From DASYQD01 sp036005845 (GTDB taxonomy: Bacteria; Acidobacteriota; Thermoanaerobaculia; Multivoradales; JAIOJS01), in NCBI GenBank assembly GCA_036005845.1, contig DASYQD010000060.1, positions 1-64,000 on the forward strand: 64,000 nucleotides of DNA. The letters are read 5' to 3'. The notes beneath the pieces were generated by a model. The model saw only the letters and a program-made list of their open reading frames with translations. It did not search any database and had not been told where the DNA came from. Each line of letters opens with the position of its first letter. Position 1 is the stretch's first letter. The translations under genes and the position numbers were made by a program. Positions 59,801 through 64,000 of this stretch are shown here, piece after piece.

Positions 59801-60031
59801 GAGGTCGATCCCCAACAGGTCGAGGAAGGCGAGGCGGTTCTTCTCCGGCGCCAGGTCGAGGCGCTGCAGCAGCGTCTCGACGTAGCGCGAGGCGATCCAC
59901 GCCAGCGCGGCGTCGGGACCGTCGACCGACGGCAGCCAGTCGGGCACGTAGGCCGGCCGCCGCAGGAGCAGCTCCGCGTGGACCTGCTGCGCGGTGCGCG
60001 GATCGAGCGCACGGAGGAGGGACGCCTTCAC
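56831..60031 (-). CDS. gpJ-like baseplate assembly protein, second, large
   Basis: A 1066-residue baseplate protein of the same type as its neighbour. The N-terminal wedge part has YVETLLQRLDLAPEKNRLAF and LGIDLVPAQAARVP. Inserted beta-rich domains (about 165-640) contain repeats such as LVWEYWNGRGWEALLD and LVWESWNGFDWSRLVVDD, each with an E-x-W-x-G-x-x-W pattern. The C-terminal part shows FGGGEQGRVPPPGAAVVARR and FLHPLRGGPERSGWPAGRDV. It overlaps gp25 by 4 bases. Confidence 0.87.
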   Translation of the reverse strand: MKASLLRALDPRTAQQVHAELLLRRPAYVPDWLPSVDGPDAALAWIASRYVETLLQRLDLAPEKNRLAFLDLLGIDLVPAQAARVPMVFQIGGKALPVTLPAGSRVAAPPPPESTQQIVFETERAAGLSPARLVQVVSLWPGRDQYFDHSADLLGGRPVRAFARSLLADTPHAIYIAHDTLLHFDAKVQLDVQLELVEPSSEPLSITWEYWDGQVWRGFKGMRPGCEGKAETSGDGTRGLTRSGRVRLEADCAETKKTTVGGIEAYWIRGRLTEPLPLDPTQVLPVVDDVKLSIHVARPLPESEPTALSGTLLFLHLSPIEPLPEPELAPKSLAAAAADASSSSSPEGGLEPEKAYFGAEKLDTSKAFYPLGQAPKPGDAFYLASEEVLSKPGAEVTVRVNKIVPPAVSFTTTNTPLHPELVWEYWNGRGWEALLDVTSDADASGDPEHFTGSGAFRFRVPDDVAATKVNDQEGLWLRARLATDNYAILATATFQTGNGTNTMTYVVPQPPVLAELRLGYAWEYGPFPAERVLTYNDFAYADRSEEARWPGLVFAPFAQVSGSTPALYLGFDMKLPVDRLNLFVDVEEKRGDVRGPDLVWESWNGFDWSRLVVDDETSNLRVPGMVSLIGPEDAKPAARFGTSLFWLRARLKEDGPPGEPAILGLFPNAVWASQWETVTDERIGTASGLAHQALRFRRFPVLVGEQVEVQELAGPRANVEWRILARDLLGEPALRELEELLAREGSETEVEKTPLRLRRDRNKRVIEAWVRWEVREDFFRSGPQDRHYVLERSRGQLSFGGGEQGRVPPPGAAVVARRYRTGGGSQGNVAAGAVKQVLAGVPGVEKASNPRPAEGGADAETVETLAGRGPLTLARRGRAVTAAGIESLAREASPAVAVARVVPTLDPSGRKRPGWVTLILIPQSEEPRPWPSLGLRDRVRRAVAERAGADFTAALHLHVTGPDYLPVDVEATVAPLDPADAGGVEQRVRAALESFLHPLRGGPERSGWPAGRDVYISDLAAALERVEGVDFVRELHLLLDRQLQGERVAVRPDRVVAAGTLRIKLV

Positions 60032-60450
60032 TCGCTCGTTCCTTCGTCGAGGTAGAAGGGGAAGACGAGGTTGTAATGGGTGTTGGTGGAGCGCACGCGG
60101 TAGTCGATGCCGATGAGCAGCCGGTTGCGCAGCGCCGAGTCGGACTTCACCACCACCTCGTCGACGTCGATGCGCGGCTCCCAGTCGATGAGCGCGTCCT
60201 CGACCCGCTTGGCGAGCGCGGCGATCGTCGTCGGGTTGACCGGCTCGAAGACGAAGTCCTCGAGGCCGGCGCCGAAGTCGGGCCGCATCAGGCGCTCGTT
60301 GCGGCGGGTGCCGAGGATGATGCGGATCGACTCGCGGATGTCCTCCTCGTAGGCGACGCTCGCCAGCGCGCCGCCGGCGGCGAGGCGCAGCGGAAAGGCC
60401 CAGCCGGTGCCGAGGAAGGCGCGGCTCGGATCGTGGGCGCGGCCGTTCAC
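60028..60450 (-). CDS. GPW/gp25 family baseplate protein
   Basis: A 140-residue gp25-type protein that nucleates the sheath on the baseplate. It shows TGWAFPLRL, EEDIRESIRIILGTRRNERL (with the conserved E-I-R-x-x-I helix), MRPDFGAGLEDFVFEP and the C-terminal NTHYNLVFPFYL. Spacing is 4 bases after the PAAR gene, with 4-base overlap to the next wedge gene. Confidence 0.93.
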   Translation of the reverse strand: MNGRAHDPSRAFLGTGWAFPLRLAAGGALASVAYEEDIRESIRIILGTRRNERLMRPDFGAGLEDFVFEPVNPTTIAALAKRVEDALIDWEPRIDVDEVVVKSDSALRNRLLIGIDYRVRSTNTHYNLVFPFYLDEGTSE

Positions 60451-60454
60451 GTCC

Positions 60455-60736
60455 TCAACCTCCGATCAACACCGTCGGATGTCCGAGGATGATGGGGGCG
60501 CCGCAGCCCGACATGTCGCCCATGCGCACCGCCGGCCGCCCGCCGATGAGGACTGTCGCGCTCCCCTTGACCATCGGCGACGGCGGGTGCGGCCCGGCCA
60601 GGGGCGGCATGGCGCAGGTGTGGAGGTCGCCGAGCACGGCGGCGGGCAGGCCGCCGATGAGCACGGTGGGCACGCCGGGGCCGGAGATCATCCCTGGGTG
60701 TCCGCTGGGATCGGTGACGCGCGCGGCGAACGGCAT
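60455..60736 (-). CDS. PAAR-like spike tip protein
   Basis: A 93-residue PAAR-type cone that caps the spike. Repeated short segments (PTVLIGGLPAAVLGD, HTCAMPPLAG, ATVLIGGRPAVRMGDMSGCG, PTVLIGG) with spaced His and Cys residues match the zinc-bound PAAR fold. It is followed by gp25 and preceded by the spike gene, the usual eCIS order. Confidence 0.92.
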   Translation of the reverse strand: MPFAARVTDPSGHPGMISGPGVPTVLIGGLPAAVLGDLHTCAMPPLAGPHPPSPMVKGSATVLIGGRPAVRMGDMSGCGAPIILGHPTVLIGG

Positions 60737-60757
60737 GCGATGGGCTCCCCGCCGACC

Positions 60758-61402
60758 TCAGTTGATCTTCACCAGCGGCGCGGTGACGTTGCAGACGCCG
60801 CCCGATTGCACGTTGGTGGCGGCGGCGCCGTTGATCGTCACGTTGGGCGCCGTCAGGTTGATGGCGGCGGTGCCGACCAGGTTGACGTTGGCGCCGGTGA
60901 CGGTGACGCCGTCCGGCGTCATGTTGACGATGCTGGTGCCGGCGGTGATCTGGATGCCGGCGGGCGACATCAGGATGGTGTTGCCGGTCGCCGTCTGGAT
61001 GGTGATCGAGGGCGGCAGCTCGGTGATCATGATCATGTTGCCGGTGAGCGTCTTGAGCATGCGGACCTGCGGCAGCGGCGAGGGCAGCGGCGGCGGCGAG
61101 GTGGCGGTCCACAGGCTGCCGATGACGTAGGGCGCGGTCATGTCGCCGTGCTCGAAGGCGACCAGCACCTCGTCGCCGATGTTGGGGATGAAGTAGTGGC
61201 CGCTGGCGATGCCGGCCATGGGGACGGCGACGCGCGCCCAGGACGAAATCTCGGCGGGATCGACGAACGGCAGCTGCACCTGGACGCGGCCGAGGAACAT
61301 CGGGTCGGCCACGTTGATCACCGTTCCGGTGACGACGCCGTAGAAGCGGTCGTCGCGGTCCGCCGCCCGCTCGGCCATCTCGGTGAGCGTCTCTTCGATC
61401 AC
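60758..61402 (-). CDS. gp5/gpV-like spike protein (VgrG C-terminal half type)
   Basis: A 214-residue spike. An OB-fold (about 20-105: FYGVVTGTVINVADPMFLGR, VQLPFVDPAEISSWARVAVP, FIPNIGDEVLVAFEHGD) is followed by a beta-helix of short repeats (MITELPPSITIQTATGN, ITAGTSIVNMTPDGVTVTG, NLTAPNVTINGAAAT). In many eCIS this part is fused to the gp27-like hub; here it is a separate gene overlapping the hub gene by 4 bases. Confidence 0.9.
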   Translation of the reverse strand: MIEETLTEMAERAADRDDRFYGVVTGTVINVADPMFLGRVQVQLPFVDPAEISSWARVAVPMAGIASGHYFIPNIGDEVLVAFEHGDMTAPYVIGSLWTATSPPPLPSPLPQVRMLKTLTGNMIMITELPPSITIQTATGNTILMSPAGIQITAGTSIVNMTPDGVTVTGANVNLVGTAAINLTAPNVTINGAAATNVQSGGVCNVTAPLVKIN

Positions 61403-62583
61403 GGCAGGATCTCCTTGAAGACCTCGAAGCTCGTCTTGTAGCCGCTGCCGTCGAGCGAGTGGGTGGCGCTCTTGACGCGGTAGTCGCCGCTGAAGTCCGG
61501 GCCGAGCCCTTCCAGGCGCACGATGGCCCCGGCGCGGATGCGCGGGTCGCCGATCGCCGAGCCGCTGCCGGTCAGGCGGTTGTTCAGCTTCTGGCGCAGC
61601 TTGTGGTAGATGACGAGGGCGTTGGCGGCCAGGTCGAGGGGCGTGCGGATCGGCCGATCGATCGTCACGTCGCCGGCCCCGGTGAAGGCGACCGCGGCCG
61701 CTCCGCCGCCCGGGAAGACGGAGATGCCGACGGCCTCGCGGTCGAAGTCCCAGAACACCGAGACCGAGAAGGTGAACGGGATCTCGCGCAAGGTGAAGCG
61801 CATGGTGACCGCCGCCACCTGGCCGACGGTGCTCACCTTCGGCGAGAAGTCGAGCAGCGATTGGCCCCAGGTCAACGCCAGCCGCGGCTCCTGCTCCTTG
61901 ATGAAGCGGGAGAGGTAGAGGACGTCGCCTTCCACCCAGAAGTCGGCGTCGTACTGCATGGCGATCCGCTGCAAGAACACCAAGTCGCTCTCGGCGCCCT
62001 GGCGCATTCCAGCCGAGCCGGCGGGGACGATGCCGAGCGCGAACTTGAGCACGGAGGCCGCGGCGACCGCCGGGTCGATGGCGGGGATCAGCAGGTTCTC
62101 GGCGGCGAGGACGGCGGCCACGATGGCGTCGGGAATGAAGCCGAAGGTGCGGGCGCGCTTGCCCTCCGCGAGCCGCTGCAGGCGGTCGTGCGCCACCAGG
62201 CTCAGCGTCGGCATGCCGCCGTTGGGGAAGCTCGCCTGCACGCCGGTGACGTCGCCGACGAACACGTCCTCGAGCGGATCGGGCGCGTAGCCGATCGCCA
62301 GCTCGAGCGAGTTGTCGACGTCGAAGGTGCCGTCGGGCGCCGCGTCGGCGACGCGGAGGGGACCGATCTTGATGCCGGTGGGCGGGCTGAAGCCGAGGCC
62401 GCGGATGTGGCGCTGCAGCCAGCGCAGGTCGGGGTTGGCGAAGCCCACCTCGACGCGGTCGGCGGCGTTGCGGCCGTCCTGGTAGCGCACGCTGGTCACC
62501 GTCGAGCGCACGGCCGCCGGCAGCTCGCTGCCGTTGATGCGCAGCCGGTACTCGGGCGCGTAGGCGGGGAAGAGCGCGGTCAC
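61399..62583 (-). CDS. gp27-like hub / phage late control D family protein
   Basis: A 394-residue hub protein that joins tube and spike. The beta-barrel pattern is seen in YRLRINGSELPAAVRSTVTS, DRVEVGFANPDLRW, LELAIGYAPDPLEDVFVGDV, SLVAHDRLQRLAEGKR, and FLQRIAMQYDADFWVEGDVL, ending FSGDYRVKSATHSLDGSGYK. A GTG at 62583 overlaps the LysM gene stop (GTGA). Only the hub half is encoded; the spike half is the next gene. Confidence 0.88.
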   Translation of the reverse strand: MTALFPAYAPEYRLRINGSELPAAVRSTVTSVRYQDGRNAADRVEVGFANPDLRWLQRHIRGLGFSPPTGIKIGPLRVADAAPDGTFDVDNSLELAIGYAPDPLEDVFVGDVTGVQASFPNGGMPTLSLVAHDRLQRLAEGKRARTFGFIPDAIVAAVLAAENLLIPAIDPAVAAASVLKFALGIVPAGSAGMRQGAESDLVFLQRIAMQYDADFWVEGDVLYLSRFIKEQEPRLALTWGQSLLDFSPKVSTVGQVAAVTMRFTLREIPFTFSVSVFWDFDREAVGISVFPGGGAAAVAFTGAGDVTIDRPIRTPLDLAANALVIYHKLRQKLNNRLTGSGSAIGDPRIRAGAIVRLEGLGPDFSGDYRVKSATHSLDGSGYKTSFEVFKEILP

Positions 62584-63233
62584 CGCAGCACCTCGCCGTT
62601 TTCCGGATCTAGGAAGGGCAGCGGCGGGACGAGCAGCGTGCGGCCCGTCACCAGCGCCCGCGGATCGTCGAGGCCGTTCTCGATGGCGATCGGCCGCCAC
62701 GCCGTGGGGTCCTGGTAGAAGCGGCCGGCGATGGCGGAGAGCGTCTCGCCCTGCACCACCGCGTGCGCCTTGCTGAAGCTCGCCGTCTGCCGCCGCACCT
62801 CGCGGTTCTCGCGGCCCGGATCGACGTATTCCTGGAAGCTGACGGTGAGCCGCGCCCGCGCCGGCCGGCCGTCCTCGAAGAAGAGGATGTACTTCTGGCT
62901 CGCCCGCGCCAGCACGCAGCGGAACTGCAGCGACGCCCAGGCCACCCGCAGCACCGGCGGCGCGTGCAGCTCGGGGTCGATGTCGAGCAGGCCGACGATG
63001 GTCTGCGTCACCTCGCGCACGTCGCGGTGCTGCTCGAAGGTGTCGAAGAAGAGCTCCATCTCGAGCGTGCGCAAGTTGCCGTGCACGAACTGCAAGAGCG
63101 GCGAGGAGAGCCCCGGCACCGCCTGCGAGGCGAAATTGTTCTCGCGGCTGAGCGTGTACTCCTCGGGGTTGAACATCACCTCGAAGAAGCGCCCCGTGTG
63201 CTCGATCGTGATGCGTGCCCTGGCGAGTCCCAT
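62580..63233 (-). CDS. LysM-containing CIS baseplate protein (gp53/Afp7-like)
   Basis: A 217-residue protein. The N-terminal domain has EVMFNPEEYTLSRENNFAS, ELFFDTFEQHRDVREV and RARLTVSFQEYVDP, as in the tail-tube-end proteins of contractile systems. The C-terminal LysM motif is AHAVVQGETLSAIAGRFYQD followed by WRPIAIENGLDDPRALVTG. LysM here is structural and need not touch peptidoglycan. The start at 63233 has AGGAGG 9 bases upstream. Confidence 0.9.
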   Translation of the reverse strand: MGLARARITIEHTGRFFEVMFNPEEYTLSRENNFASQAVPGLSSPLLQFVHGNLRTLEMELFFDTFEQHRDVREVTQTIVGLLDIDPELHAPPVLRVAWASLQFRCVLARASQKYILFFEDGRPARARLTVSFQEYVDPGRENREVRRQTASFSKAHAVVQGETLSAIAGRFYQDPTAWRPIAIENGLDDPRALVTGRTLLVPPLPFLDPENGEVLR

Positions 63234-63252
63234 GCTCGGCGACCTCCTCGGA

Positions 63253-64000
63253 TCAGGACCCGGTGCGCTCGCGCCAGGCGAGGAGGCGGTGATCGATCTG
63301 CTGCAGGACGCGGTCGGCCACGGCATCGACGCTGATCGGCGGCGGCGGCGCGGCCGGGAAGGCGGACACCGGGTCGGTCCATCGCGTCGGAACGGCGCGC
63401 GCGCCGCGCGGCGCAGCGGCGGCATCGCCGCTCTCGCGGGCGGCGGCAGCCGCATGTCGCGCCAGCAGCCGGGGCGCCGCGGGCACCAGCCCCGCCTCCA
63501 CGCGCCGCGCCTTCTCGGCGAGGCGCCGCGCCAGCTGCGGACGGGCCGCCGTCGCGTGCTCCCGGCGCACCGCCGATGCGGTGCCGAGCGCGCGCTCCGG
63601 CTCGCGCAACCGCTGCAGCACCAGCTGGAGCGGCGGCAGCAGGGCGGGCGCGGCGGCTCGCGCAACGATCCCGCGGCCCGGCGTCGACGCCCCGGCCACA
63701 GCCGCCTCGCGTTGCGCCGCGAGCACCATCGACGCCGGCGCCGGTGCGGCCGGCGCCGGCCGCTCGCCCGCGAGCACACGCTCGAGCGTCGTCCGCTCGC
63801 TGCGCACCGTCGTGCGCTGGTGGTGAACCTCCCGCACGGTACCGCGTTGCCAGTGCGTCGCCCGCAGCAGCGGTTGAATGGCGAGGCGGATCTGCGGCAG
63901 GAGCGTCCGCGAGGCGAGCAGCCAGCGCTCGCCCACGCCGCTGAGCGGCCGTGCGAGCACGCGTGCCGGCCCTCCCGGCCGCGCCGCTCGCCGCAGGTGG
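63253..64000 (-). CDS. Uncharacterised eCIS-operon protein (runs off window)
   Basis: The frame is open from the stop at 63253 to the right edge, at least 248 codons. An internal GTG at 63960 is possible, but the frame continues upstream without a stop. The sequence is Arg/Ala-rich and helical, with coiled-coil-like stretches (QLARRLAEKARRVEAGL) and no recognised domain. The final 40 residues (SVDAVADRVLQQIDHRLLAW) resemble an amphipathic docking segment. Position just before the LysM gene matches a small uncharacterised gene in other contractile-tail operons. Confidence 0.6.
   Translation of the reverse strand, partial: HLRRAARPGGPARVLARPLSGVGERWLLASRTLLPQIRLAIQPLLRATHWQRGTVREVHHQRTTVRSERTTLERVLAGERPAPAAPAPASMVLAAQREAAVAGASTPGRGIVARAAAPALLPPLQLVLQRLREPERALGTASAVRREHATAARPQLARRLAEKARRVEAGLVPAAPRLLARHAAAAARESGDAAAAPRGARAVPTRWTDPVSAFPAAPPPPISVDAVADRVLQQIDHRLLAWRERTGS

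Noticed and set aside
56793..59900. 1035-codon minus-strand frame overlapping the second wedge gene
   Set aside because: It is an Arg/Ala/Pro-rich offset frame of the gpJ-like gene, without motifs.
45686..64000. Type VI secretion system or intact prophage
   Set aside because: No TssJKLM membrane complex, ClpV, capsid, terminase or integrase genes; DUF4157 cargo and LysM/PAAR/gp25/gpJ order fit an eCIS instead, though sheath genes are out of view.

Overview
The window is very GC-rich (about 70%) and densely coded, and it looks like the chromosome of a high-GC Gram-negative bacterium. The mraZ-to-ftsZ division cluster, the Ste24-type protease, the slipin and a contractile-tail locus fit an uncultured soil-type, deltaproteobacterial-grade lineage. 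No rRNA or other marker fixes the phylum, so this placement is inference. There is no CRISPR array, insertion sequence or phage integrase. 

Layout. (a) 1-4.5 kb: a type I restriction-modification operon read on the minus strand, hsdM-hsdS-hsdR, with hsdR running off the left edge. (b) 4.6-12.3 kb: an accessory stretch with a MerR/DUF433 antitoxin beside the broken remains of its PIN toxin, an AlkZ-like glycosylase family protein, a DUF3891 protein, two Uma2 nucleases with a shared leader, a Ste24-type M48 protease, a metallophosphoesterase and a DUF4287 protein. (c) 12.3-17.3 kb: a three-gene operon (serine hydrolase/D-aminoacylase fusion, DgcN-like, DgcA-like) that looks built for D-amino-acid, probably D-glutamate, salvage. 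(d) 17.4-23.7 kb: a decayed cyanophycinase-like lipoprotein gene, a second phosphoesterase, a slipin, a tRNA-like gene with a defective acceptor stem, a small transcription unit with a near-consensus promoter and a terminator, a TIGR03118 protein, DoxX and a VapBC pair. (e) 23.8-40.6 kb: a complete, tightly overlapping division and cell wall (dcw) cluster in the order mraZ-rsmH-ftsL-ftsI-murE-murF-mraY-murD-ftsW-murG-murC-ftsQ-ftsA-ftsZ. It lacks murB and ddl and is headed by a promoter overlapping four MraZ-type repeats. (f) 40.8 kb to the right edge: one long minus-strand operon for an extracellular contractile injection system (eCIS). 

The eCIS operon, in transcription order from the right edge, holds a partial uncharacterised gene, a LysM protein, a separate gp27-like hub and gp5-like spike, a PAAR tip, gp25, two gpJ-like baseplate wedge proteins, four divergent paralogs of an unnamed family surrounding an NHL-propeller/tail-protein-I fusion, a YkgJ-type cysteine-cluster protein, a cargo-like protein with two DUF4157 domains, a MORN-repeat protein, an Lgt-like membrane enzyme, a second DUF4157 cargo carrying a pyroglutamyl-peptidase-like domain with Ser at the catalytic Cys position, and a frameshifted third cargo gene. 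Sheath, tube and ATPase genes are not in the window and probably lie beyond the right edge. The eCIS operon ends just upstream of the mraZ promoter on the same strand. 

The most interesting material is the eCIS cargo and accessory set, the D-amino-acid operon, the promoter-small ORF-terminator unit near 21.1 kb, and the toxin remnant next to the intact antitoxin.
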